From an uncultured Planctomycetaceae bacterium (GTDB lineage: Bacteria > Planctomycetota > Planctomycetia > Pirellulales > Pirellulaceae), in the NCBI GenBank assembly GCA_903927685.1, contig CAIYOB010000510.1, forward strand, positions 1 to 25,566: DNA of 25,566 bases, given 5' to 3'. The notes under the pieces were generated by a model. It saw only the letters and a program-made list of their open reading frames with translations. It searched no databases and had not been told where the DNA came from. The number at the start of each line of letters is the position of its first letter. Position 1 is the first letter of the stretch. The position numbers and the translations under genes were made by a program. Of this stretch, positions 14,001-21,048 are shown in pieces.

Positions 14001-15958
14001 AGTACGCGGTGGCGGGCTCGGCCGGGATCCGGAATGGCAGCGATTACGTTTCGCCCGTGGGACGCCTGGCAAGCATCACGGAGGCCGATGAAGCGGACTA
14101 CCACGCATTGCGGATCGACGATACCCGCCGCATCGTCTTGTCGCCAAGTGCGGCGGGGAACCAAGTGCACGTTTTCAGCAACGTCGCCGGCCATGCCACG
14201 GCCAACGCCGACGTGGCGTCCTACCCCACCGATCCTGATCAGCCGCCCCCAGGTCCGCCGGACGACAACGATCTGCTGCCGGCGCAGGCCATCGCGATCG
14301 ACCAGCCCCGATCGTTCAGCATCTCGGAACCGCTCGGCGGATATCCCAGCGCGGGCTTCGACACATCGTCGTCGTACGAGGGAACCTACAGCCCCATCCG
14401 CGACCAACCACTCGACCTGACGAACGACGGGCGCTTGCTGAAGAACCAGACGACGACCTGGGGCATGATCCATCTGCAGCGGTTGGCGAATCCCACCCTG
14501 CCGTACGATCCGCTCATCAACCCCTATCGCACCACCGACTCGCAACGGTGCGATCTGACGTCGTTCAACGGCGTAGCGTTGCCGCCGGATCCGGATTCGG
14601 CAGGCCGCACCTGCTTCTTCGCCGTCCAACGAGGTGACACGAAGACGCAGCGGGAACTGTGGCCTCAGGAGCCGTTCAGTGTCAGTGATCCGTCGCAAGA
14701 CTGGGGCCGAGACCCCGGACTTACGCACTATTTCAACTTTTTCTTGCGCAGTTCTTTGGGGTGTCTGAATCATGGATTCTGGCCGTACCAGGGACAGGCC
14801 GCGGGGCTTTATCGAGGCGCGCCGGCGCTCGACACCGATCACCACCAGGTCTTCTCGTGCCTGGCGTGGAACAACCGGCCGTTCGTCAGCCAATACGAAC
14901 TCCTGCAGGTCCCTGGCGACCAATCCTCGCAACTGCTGCGCAACTACTCATTGCCCGTCGGCAGTTCGCCGTACGACACCTTGAGTCCCAGCCCGCAGTA
15001 CGGACACCTGGTCAATTTCTTCCATGCTGCGCCGTCCCGCGATGTCAGCTCGGCTCGCCAGTTCTACCGGATCTTTGACTACGTGCACGTTCCCAGCCGG
15101 TTCGTGGGCTCGGAGACGGTGTTCAACCCGGACTGGTTTGGCAAGGGCACTTCCCAGGTCGCCGATCCGACGCAGAATCCGATCGTCAATCCCCGCTTGT
15201 CTGATCCTGCTCGGCAAAGCAGCAATCCCAGCTTCCTTCCGCCCTTCAATCGCGTTTCCAAGTTCCGCGACCCGGGCCGTATCAACATCAATACGATCTA
15301 CGATAGGAAAGTCTGGGATGCCATTCTCGGCGGCTACGCGGGCTGCTCGTTCGACGCCCTATTGGCCAGTCGACGGGGATTTGGCGGTGCCGGTGGCGAG
15401 CTGATACCGGCCCTGTTCGATCCGAACTTTCCGTCCTGCGTGGCGAACCCGTTCCGCCCTGTCGGCTGCGGCTCACTGGTCCCACTGGCCCACTTGGAGC
15501 GGCAGGACATCGAAACTACGCTCCTCCGCAGCGGCGCTGCGCCCACGCAGCCGACCAGTCCCGACTATCCCGATGCGCCGCCGCCCGGCAACGGCCCGTT
15601 GCTGGAAGGCGGCTACGTCGCCGCAAATCCGGTCGCGACAGACCCCAGAAACTCGCTCTTCCGCTACGGCGTCTTGAACCGGTTGGGCAATCTGGTGACG
15701 ACCCGCTCCAACGTCTATGTCATCTGGATTACGGTTGGCTACTTCGAAGTCGAGCCGAATCGGGTCCAGGGAGTCACGGTCTGGGACGCATTCCATCCGG
15801 ACGGATACCGAGTCGCCCAGGAAATCGGGATCGAGACCGGCGAGGTCGAGCGGCATCGAGCGTTCTACCTCGTGGACCGCTCGATTCCCGTGGCCTTCGA
15901 GCCGGGGGAGAACCACAACGTGGATCGCTGTATCCTGCTGCGGCGCTATATCGAGTAG
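11051..15958 (+). CDS. Giant GspK-like (type II secretion minor pseudopilin-related) protein
   Basis: 1635 aa, several times the size of ordinary GspK. The N-terminus RRGIVILVVLSLLVLFVLL (8-26) resembles a class III/pseudopilin signal with Gly before the hydrophobic helix and, as in GspK, no Glu at +5. Only one membrane helix is seen. Residues ~372-387 (DVDNDGDGVPDSVWID) and 676-685 (DDDHNGIVDE) are Asp-rich loops that look like calcium sites. An acidic linker is at ~830-870. FRDPGRININT (1405-1415) matches the GspK signature that precedes its helix-hairpin region. The rest is beta-rich and unassigned. The ATG at 11051 follows the hydrogenase protease stop by 12 bases, but no link to hydrogenase is known. 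Other pseudopilins and a secretion ATPase are not in the window. Planctomycetes commonly carry such large GspK-like proteins, in my recollection. Confidence 0.8.
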   Translation: MTPASRTRRGIVILVVLSLLVLFVLLVGTYAVVAGRYRRAAASYAVQELLGVPPQQDLESAMYQVLRDTRQPGSAVRFHSLLRDSYGEDGFRGKLADSSMLRQVNENLPVAGALVPTGAVTLSNGQFLDLVADPAAQAWRDTDGRPFTPSTTAGFYNGCVLTITSGKAAGFSTRIVGYLQANGHPLFRVLRIESEELEVGSDFWAAVGGAQFVVNGRAFNGTGFGFRYHAVKKNSVTVSRLDATVATGVDGNPVDLPVALLPNHASRPAFNGPHPQAELAALLDGGSDEGYDAADYQNLFLSMVKPWAASSRDIIPSFHRPELINYWLHQPSAAPGAYWADDDFKRLVSLRAVEPNFDGSNPNFNAVSGPWDVDNDGDGVPDSVWIDLGFPVQTARTGRSYKPLFAVLCVDLDGRLNVNAHGNPTGSYPHRPSPIPVAVGTTAGFPKGRGYGPPEIALSGVTGSLSGLFGVRYGGDGVPGRTGLDPLAGIKFWEEPENYFASGGGRSAYSSPPDLRGELAFGLDVFGQPAFEQIPGTVPESRADSPYEINLLDRTTADGPFTPAELEPILRPLDYDVSALPSRLRDKLDLATQGNARLVTTDSYDPPVPGISVPGELRGLLASANVANARNVAELLAARLSVSTGNVDAELTKLLAPDLALGLRMDINRPLGNGRDDDHNGIVDEPGESGLEYVWNAQGNPPAFGSSAQFSDVPFQHTGGLAADGGPLGLPDNLLARQLFARHLYVLMMTLIDQGGAAPEPTVARHVAQWAVNVVDFRDADSIMTAFEYNLNPFTGWTVDGDLRTDEGPARDVVWGCERPELLITETLAFHDRRTEDRDDDDGVKTKTTYQKTDPDDPKEPDPDFDQRLRPRGALFVELFNPTTGSDIVRPAELYSTASPVGVDLARVASDGVRRSPVWRLLFVKDGFAGKDPDEPAAPLTEETRRIYFVNPTVAGPLVPPLDTTGAGGDYWTSLPVAPLPPGQYAVAGSAGIRNGSDYVSPVGRLASITEADEADYHALRIDDTRRIVLSPSAAGNQVHVFSNVAGHATANADVASYPTDPDQPPPGPPDDNDLLPAQAIAIDQPRSFSISEPLGGYPSAGFDTSSSYEGTYSPIRDQPLDLTNDGRLLKNQTTTWGMIHLQRLANPTLPYDPLINPYRTTDSQRCDLTSFNGVALPPDPDSAGRTCFFAVQRGDTKTQRELWPQEPFSVSDPSQDWGRDPGLTHYFNFFLRSSLGCLNHGFWPYQGQAAGLYRGAPALDTDHHQVFSCLAWNNRPFVSQYELLQVPGDQSSQLLRNYSLPVGSSPYDTLSPSPQYGHLVNFFHAAPSRDVSSARQFYRIFDYVHVPSRFVGSETVFNPDWFGKGTSQVADPTQNPIVNPRLSDPARQSSNPSFLPPFNRVSKFRDPGRININTIYDRKVWDAILGGYAGCSFDALLASRRGFGGAGGELIPALFDPNFPSCVANPFRPVGCGSLVPLAHLERQDIETTLLRSGAAPTQPTSPDYPDAPPPGNGPLLEGGYVAANPVATDPRNSLFRYGVLNRLGNLVTTRSNVYVIWITVGYFEVEPNRVQGVTVWDAFHPDGYRVAQEIGIETGEVERHRAFYLVDRSIPVAFEPGENHNVDRCILLRRYIE

Positions 15959-16158
15959 TATGCTGCCGCCCTCCGAAGTGCGTTCGTCACACCTGATGGG
16001 CGTTCAAGTGTTCGCGTCGCAACCGCGCCCTCGCCAGCCATCCCTCGAACCATAATCCATCCCTGACATCGCAACCTCCCTGGTTCCCAATGGTGCCGGG
16101 GAAGCGCAAAGACGTGACGAAATAGATGGAACACCAATCGGCCAAGACCCGTTTGGCG
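15959..16158. other. Convergent intergenic region, nothing definite
   Basis: 200 bases between convergent genes. A weak TTCCC/GGGAA stem is present near 16084-16104, without a T-tract. No repeat, RNA gene or gene fragment was recognised. Confidence 0.45.
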
Positions 16159-17079
16159 CTAGCAAGCAACCGGAACGGCGGCAGTCACCCTGAGGAATCG
16201 TCCCAGGACCACGGTAATATTATCCCTGCCGCCGCGGGCCAGGGCCATGTCGACCAGCTGCTCGCAGGCTTGGCGCGACGTCTGAGTGCCGGCCAGCACG
16301 TGGGCGATATCCTGATTGCTGACCAGGTCCGACAATCCGTCGGTGCACAACAGCAAGGCGTCGCCATCCTGCAGACGCAGATGGTGGACTTCGCTGCGGA
16401 CGGCGCGGGCCTCGCCCCCCAAACAATTGGTCAGGATGTGGCGGAATCGCACGGTGTCTTGCGCCGGCATGCCCGCGTCCATCAGCTCTTGGGCCAGCGT
16501 CTGGTCGCGGGTCACCTGCTGGAGGTGTCCCTGCCGGAAATGGTAGGCTCGCGAATCGCCGATATGGGCGATAATCACGTCCGAACCGAGCGCGTGAGCG
16601 CAGGTCAGCGTGGTCCCCATGCCGGTCAAACGCGGATCCGAGCGGCCGTAGTCCACCAGCGTCTCGTGGATCAGGTCGGCATAGGCCTGGATGCGGTCCT
16701 GGATGGGCGGAAAGTCGACGTCTTGCAGTTTCGTAATCCAGCCGCACGCGCTGCCGACCAGTTCGTCTGCGGTCTTCAGCGCCAAGCGACTGGCCAACTC
16801 GCCAAACGCCGCCCCGCCCATGCCATCCGCGACGACCAGAACGTAGGAGACGTCATCGGGCAGCGCCAAGTCGCCTGGCGGCATATTGGTCAAGAGGACC
16901 TGGCGGGACCGTTCGCGACGAATCACCGCGTAGTGATCTTCGTTGTTGCGGCGCACGTTGCCCAGGTGGGAACTGGCGGCAAAGTCGATGTCCAGCGGGG
17001 TTTCCCGAGGGCCGGTGATCCGCGAAGCGAGCGGGGCCGTATCGTCGAAGTCCAGCGTATCGAGATCGTTGCGTTTCAT
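16159..17079 (-). CDS. PP2C-family serine/threonine protein phosphatase
   Basis: 306 aa soluble, metal-dependent phosphatase (PPM/Stp1 type). Metal and catalytic residues are visible: Asp48 (NNEDHYAV), Asp85 with Gly86 (VADGMGG), Asp247 (LLCTDGLSD) and Asp286 (GGRDNITVV), with GMGTTL (153-158) and the IGDSRAY block (173-179). It would act on Ser/Thr-phosphorylated proteins, likely opposing a Pkn-type kinase, which is abundant in planctomycetes but absent here. The ATG at 17079 (MKRNDLDTLDFDD) is chosen over an upstream in-frame start that would overlap the TPR gene; GAAGG lies upstream. The first ~30 residues are acidic and may be a disordered lead. It is 23 bases downstream of the secreted TPR protein in the same operon. 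Confidence 0.93.
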   Translation of the reverse strand: MKRNDLDTLDFDDTAPLASRITGPRETPLDIDFAASSHLGNVRRNNEDHYAVIRRERSRQVLLTNMPPGDLALPDDVSYVLVVADGMGGAAFGELASRLALKTADELVGSACGWITKLQDVDFPPIQDRIQAYADLIHETLVDYGRSDPRLTGMGTTLTCAHALGSDVIIAHIGDSRAYHFRQGHLQQVTRDQTLAQELMDAGMPAQDTVRFRHILTNCLGGEARAVRSEVHHLRLQDGDALLLCTDGLSDLVSNQDIAHVLAGTQTSRQACEQLVDMALARGGRDNITVVLGRFLRVTAAVPVAC

Positions 17080-17102
17080 GCTTGGCGGCCTTCGTTTCAG
17101 CG

Positions 17103-18221
17103 TCACGGCTCGGCGATCCGGCGCGGCTGGGGTTCGCGAAAGGGCTGTTGACGCTGGTACAGCGCCAAGCGACTGCGATACGTCTCCGCCTCGTCCGGAG
17201 CCGCCTCGATCGCCTGGGTCAGCGTTTCGCACGCTTTGTCAAACTGCCCGGCATTGGCGTAGGCGGCAGCTACGGTATCAAGATATTCGACGCCTTGTTC
17301 GCCGTCCAGTTCCAAAGCCTTCTCGGCCGCTTGAACAGCCAAATCGCCGTTTCGATAGCGATCGACGGGACAGGTGGCCAGTATCCACGCGGCCCGCTGA
17401 TAGGCTTGGCTGGAGCGGTGATCCAGGGCCATCGCGCGGCGGTAATCCTCGGCTGCCAGCTGCCATTGGCCCAGGCGGCGGTGCACATCCCCGCGGTCTA
17501 ACAGCGGTTGGACTTGGCCCGGCGCCAGCTGCACGCTCCGGTCGCAGTCCGCCAACGCTTCGCGCAACTTGCCCAATTGCAGATAGGCCTGGCTGCGGCG
17601 GACGTAGGCGTCCAGGTCTGCGGGCTTCAGCTCGATGGCCCGCGTATAGTCGGCCACGGCTTGCGCCCACTCGCCGCGATCGGCTCGGACTTCGCCCCGA
17701 TTGAACCAGGCGTTAGGATAATCGGGTTTCCGTTCCACCACGCCGCTGAAATCTGCCAGGGCCTCGTCCAACTGGCCGGCCAGCGCCCGGCTGACGCCGC
17801 GGTTGTGGAGGGCCTTCCAGTTCTGCGGATCCAGTTCGACGGCCGCTTCAAAGTCCGCCAGAGCTTGCGCGTCCAATTCGTCCGCCTTGTCCAACTGGTC
17901 CTGCGCGGCCAAGTCGGCTGCCTGTTGGGCGTATTGTTCGCCGCGGCGGTTGAGCGCCCAGGCCGTCAGCTGGTCGGCATAGGCGGCGACCTCGGCCACC
18001 GGTTCCGTCCGGCGGGCTTGCCGGCACATGCGGATGATCTCGGTCAAGTCGGCTTCGCGCGGCGCGGCCTTTGTCCTGGCATAGGCTTCGCGCAACAAGC
18101 GTTCGGCCGACGGGAGCACCAGCGGCGAATCCTGCCCGCGGCCAACCCCGGTGGGTACGAGAAAAAACACGCCTAGGAGCAGAAACGCAAGAGCCTGTCT
18201 CGCGATGCCATCCGTGCCCAT
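17103..18221 (-). CDS. Exported tetratricopeptide repeat protein
   Basis: 372 aa. Residues 1-30 are a signal peptide (LAFLLLGVFFLVPTGVGRG). The rest from about residue 90 is made of at least seven TPR units of 34 residues, for example QNWKALHNRGVSRALAGQLD and YPNAWFNRGEVRADRGEWAQ. TPR arrays form protein-binding superhelices, so this is probably a periplasmic scaffold whose partner is not visible. ATG at 18221 follows AAGGAAG. It begins 82 bases after the fumarase stop and ends 23 bases before the PP2C gene, suggesting one transcript of fumarase, TPR and PP2C, with the fumarase link perhaps only positional. Confidence 0.9.
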   Translation of the reverse strand: MGTDGIARQALAFLLLGVFFLVPTGVGRGQDSPLVLPSAERLLREAYARTKAAPREADLTEIIRMCRQARRTEPVAEVAAYADQLTAWALNRRGEQYAQQAADLAAQDQLDKADELDAQALADFEAAVELDPQNWKALHNRGVSRALAGQLDEALADFSGVVERKPDYPNAWFNRGEVRADRGEWAQAVADYTRAIELKPADLDAYVRRSQAYLQLGKLREALADCDRSVQLAPGQVQPLLDRGDVHRRLGQWQLAAEDYRRAMALDHRSSQAYQRAAWILATCPVDRYRNGDLAVQAAEKALELDGEQGVEYLDTVAAAYANAGQFDKACETLTQAIEAAPDEAETYRSRLALYQRQQPFREPQPRRIAEP

Positions 18222-18262
18222 GAGTGCTTCCTTTCAACTCACCGACAATCTAACTCTTCAAT

Positions 18263-18278
18263 CTGGCGACCTGGCGAC
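18263..18278 (-). repeat. Tandem octamer GTCGCCAG, two copies, just after the fumarase stop
   Basis: On the minus strand two 8-bp units GTCGCCAG lie head to tail (plus strand CTGGCGAC at 18263-18270 and 18271-18278). They begin 25 bases after the fumarase stop. The unit has the same GTCGC core as the array at 4277-4300. Confidence 0.65.
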
Positions 18279-18303
18279 TCTTCGGCTTTGTACCCTGTCG
18301 CTG

Positions 18304-19728
18304 TTATTTCTGCGGCTCGGTCATCCGCATAGGATCCAGTGCCTGCTGCAAAGTGGCCTCGGGCAGGATGCCTTTTTCGCGGCACAGTTCGCGGATCGTC
18401 TTGCCGGTGGCAAAGGCATCCTTGGCCAGCTTGGCCGCAGCCTCGTAGCCGATATAGGGATTGAGGCTGGTAACCATGGACAGGCTCTTTTCGACCGACG
18501 CCTCGCATGCCTCGGGATTGGCTTCCAGGCCCTCGGCGCAGAAATCGACGAACGCCCGTGACGCGGCCGCGAGCAGGCGGATGCTCTCGAGGGCCGCGTG
18601 CCCCATGACGGGCATCATGATATTCAGCTGGAACTGGCCGCCCGCGGCGCCGCTGAGGGTCAGCGTCTGGTCGTTCCCCAGCACACGCGCGGCGACTTGC
18701 ATCATGCTCTCGCACATCACCGGATTCACTTTGCCGGGCATGATCGAACTGCCGGGTTGCCGGTCCGGCAGGATGACCTCGAAGAAACTGCAGCGCGGTC
18801 CCGAGCCCAGCCAGCGGATGTTGTTGGCGACGTTGAACAAGGTCGTAGCGATCGTCCGCAGTTGGCCGTGACAGGCGACCAGCGCGTCGCGTTGGGCGTT
18901 GGCCTCGAAATGGTCGGCAGCTTCGGCGAAGGGGATCCCGGTCTCTGCGGCCAGCACCGCAGCGACCCGGCTGCCGAACTCGGGATGCGTATTGATCCCG
19001 GACCCGACGGCCGTGCCGCCGGCGGGCAGTTCGACAATCGCCTGAATCGCCTGCTGGGCCCGCTGGACCGAAAGCACCAGTTGCCGGGCCAAGCCGCCGA
19101 TCTCCTGGCCCAATCGCAGCGGCGTGGCATCCATCAGGTGGGTACGGCCGATCTTGATGATACTGTCCCACTCCTTGGCTTTCTGGGTCAGCGTGTCGGC
19201 AAACCGTTGCAGTGAGGGAATCAGGTCGTTCTTGATTTCCATGCCCACGGCGACATGGATCGAGGTCGGGAAGATATCGTTGGTGCTCTGCCCCATGTTC
19301 ACGTGGTCGTTGGGATGGACCGGCTTTTCCGCTTGAAAGCGATCGCCTCCCAGGATCTCGATGGCCCGGTTGGAGATGACCTCGTTGACGTTCATGTTGC
19401 TGGAGGTGCCCGAACCGGTTTGAAACACGTCGACCGGAAACTCGCCGTCGTGCATCCCTTCGGCCACTTCGCGGCAGGCTTGCAGCATCGCCGCCACCTG
19501 GGCATCGGCCAAGCGGTTCTTGCCCGAGGCGGTCAGCTTGCCCAAGTCCCGGTTCGCGACGCCGCAGGCGTATTTGACCAGCCCCATGGCATGGATCAGG
19601 GCTGGCGGCAACGTCCAACCAGAGATGGGAAAGTTCTCGACAGCCCGTTGCGTCTGGGCGCCGTAGTAGGCTTTGGCGGGAACTTGGACTTCGCCCATCG
19701 AGTCCCGCTCGATGCGGAGATCGCTCAT
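18304..19728 (-). CDS. fumC: Class II fumarate hydratase (fumarase C)
   Basis: 474 aa homotetrameric enzyme of the TCA cycle, interconverting fumarate and L-malate in the cytoplasm; E. coli FumC has 467. Conserved blocks: GSGTSSNMN (105-113), HPNDHVN (138-144), RTHLMDATP with catalytic His197, and the signature GSSIMPGKVNPV (326-337) with its mobile Ser-Ser loop. Aspartase is the other close family; the SGTSSNMNVNEV and HPND blocks favour fumarase. The start is ATG at 19728 (MSDLRIERDS), with AAGGTAG 8 bases upstream; an upstream TTG is less likely. It is the first gene of the minus-strand group and is divergent from the M50 protease gene. Confidence 0.96.
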   Translation of the reverse strand: MSDLRIERDSMGEVQVPAKAYYGAQTQRAVENFPISGWTLPPALIHAMGLVKYACGVANRDLGKLTASGKNRLADAQVAAMLQACREVAEGMHDGEFPVDVFQTGSGTSSNMNVNEVISNRAIEILGGDRFQAEKPVHPNDHVNMGQSTNDIFPTSIHVAVGMEIKNDLIPSLQRFADTLTQKAKEWDSIIKIGRTHLMDATPLRLGQEIGGLARQLVLSVQRAQQAIQAIVELPAGGTAVGSGINTHPEFGSRVAAVLAAETGIPFAEAADHFEANAQRDALVACHGQLRTIATTLFNVANNIRWLGSGPRCSFFEVILPDRQPGSSIMPGKVNPVMCESMMQVAARVLGNDQTLTLSGAAGGQFQLNIMMPVMGHAALESIRLLAAASRAFVDFCAEGLEANPEACEASVEKSLSMVTSLNPYIGYEAAAKLAKDAFATGKTIRELCREKGILPEATLQQALDPMRMTEPQK

Positions 19729-19909
19729 GATAGCTACCTTACTGACCAAGAAAGAACTTCACCGATCCAACGTCGACGATGCGAATATGATAGCTTGTGT
19801 CGCCAAGTCGGCCAAGGCGAACCCGTTCGACAGTGAGCCCGCCCCCAGTGAACCGGCCCGTCAGAAGTGTCGGGTGGCCGAAAAGACTTGGACAGTGTAT
19901 CTTGCGCAC

Positions 19910-20935
19910 ATGAATGGCAACGAAGATAGGTCGGCAGCGAGTGTAGACGTCCCTGACCGCGACGACGAATACGTCGTGGCGGAGCTGATTGAGGAGCCAA
20001 CCGAGGCGTCCCGAGCCCACTCCGGACCGCGGTTCCCGCTGCGCCGTCCCAGTCGCGGACGGCGGATCAAGCTACCCGCAGTACTGTTTCTGCTTACCTG
20101 TTTATCCACGTTTTGGGCGGGAGTTGGGGGCTGGCATGCGCTGCCGGATGGGATGCTGGTCCGCCGGCTGATCATCAGCCATTGGCAGGATGGGCTGACC
20201 TACATGGCCTGCCTGCTGGCCATCCTGCTGACGCACGAGATGGGGCACTTCCTGGGCACCTTGCGCTACGGGATTCCTGCCAGTTTGCCCTTCTTCATCC
20301 CCTTTCCGATCTCGCCGATCGGGACGATGGGCGCCGTCATCGGGATGGATGGGAGGCGCGCCGACCGCAAGCAGATGTTCGACATCGGGTTGGCGGGACC
20401 GCTGGCGGGCTTGGCCGTCGCGGTGCCGATTCTGTTGGTCGGAATCCATACCTTGAATTCCGCGGGTCCCGGACACGGCCCGTATCGCCTGGACCTGCCC
20501 TTGGCGGTACGTTCGATTCTGGCTTGGTATCCGCCTGCCGGCTACGATGCCTCGGCAGCCCCGGTGGGAGAGATCTGGTACAGCCATTTGAATCCGTTTT
20601 TCATGGCCGGTTGGGTAGGACTGCTGATCACCGGCTTGAACATGTTGCCGGTCAGCCAGTTGGACGGCGGGCATGTGTTGTACGCGCTGTTCGGCCGCCG
20701 TTCCCGGTGGGTGGCCCGCGGGTTCATGCTGGGGGCGATCGCATATCTGATCGCGACCGGGACGTGGGGCCGCTGGATGGTGATGATCCTGTTGGTGCTG
20801 CTGATCGGCATCAGTCATCCGCCGACGCGCGACGACTCGGTGAAGCTGGGCTGGCTACGAGTGGGCCTGGGGCTGGTCTCGCTGGCCATCCCCCTGCTGT
20901 GCCTCCCGCCGCAGGTGCTGCATATCGTGGACTGA
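19910..20935 (+). CDS. Site-2-type membrane zinc metalloprotease (M50)
   Basis: 341 aa integral membrane protease that would cut substrates within or near the bilayer. Zinc motif HEMGH at 109-113 lies in a hydrophobic helix (CLLAILLTHEMGHFLGTLRYG), and the second conserved motif is NMLPVSQLDGGH (244-255), with Asp252 as third ligand. About six or seven hydrophobic segments are visible. There is no PDZ domain, so it is of the short site-2 type rather than RseP. The N-terminal ~50 residues are charged. The ATG at 19910 is the most downstream start that keeps the whole domain and has no clear ribosome site; in-frame starts at 19787 and 19673 are possible, the latter overlapping the fumarase gene, so the start is uncertain. 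It is divergent from fumarase. Confidence 0.88.
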   Translation: MNGNEDRSAASVDVPDRDDEYVVAELIEEPTEASRAHSGPRFPLRRPSRGRRIKLPAVLFLLTCLSTFWAGVGGWHALPDGMLVRRLIISHWQDGLTYMACLLAILLTHEMGHFLGTLRYGIPASLPFFIPFPISPIGTMGAVIGMDGRRADRKQMFDIGLAGPLAGLAVAVPILLVGIHTLNSAGPGHGPYRLDLPLAVRSILAWYPPAGYDASAAPVGEIWYSHLNPFFMAGWVGLLITGLNMLPVSQLDGGHVLYALFGRRSRWVARGFMLGAIAYLIATGTWGRWMVMILLVLLIGISHPPTRDDSVKLGWLRVGLGLVSLAIPLLCLPPQVLHIVD

Positions 20936-20960
20936 GACGCTCCACTGGGTGACGAAATCG

Positions 20961-21028
20961 GGGACTGGCTCGGCAACGGCTCGTGGGCTTTCTTAAGTTC
21001 CGGCACGTTTGATTGTGGTGCCAGTCCC
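20961..21028. repeat. Palindromic intergenic element with GGGACTGGC/GCCAGTCCC ends
   Basis: GGGACTGGC at 20961-20969 pairs perfectly with GCCAGTCCC at 21020-21028 around a 50-base interior. It occupies the 113-base gap between two convergent genes. I recall elements with ends like this being dispersed between genes in related planctomycete genomes, but only one copy is in this window. It may act as a bidirectional terminator. Confidence 0.55.
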
Positions 21029-21048
21029 GTTCCCATTCGCACGGGCAA

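Noticed and set aside
13280..14932. 550-residue open frame on the minus strand inside the GspK-like gene
   Set aside because: Antisense shadow of a high-GC coding region; composition is Arg-rich, with no domain, and the plus-strand gene has clear motifs.
16126..17151. 341-residue plus-strand open frame across the PP2C gene
   Set aside because: Antisense to a phosphatase with all metal residues; low-complexity Gln/His/Arg composition.
18239..19618. 459-residue minus-strand open frame overlapping fumC
   Set aside because: Same strand, different frame of fumarase; the fumC frame contains all catalytic blocks.
18304..19728. Aspartate ammonia-lyase instead of fumarase
   Set aside because: The SGTSSNMNVNEV and HPND blocks match class II fumarase better, and no aspartase-specific pattern was seen.
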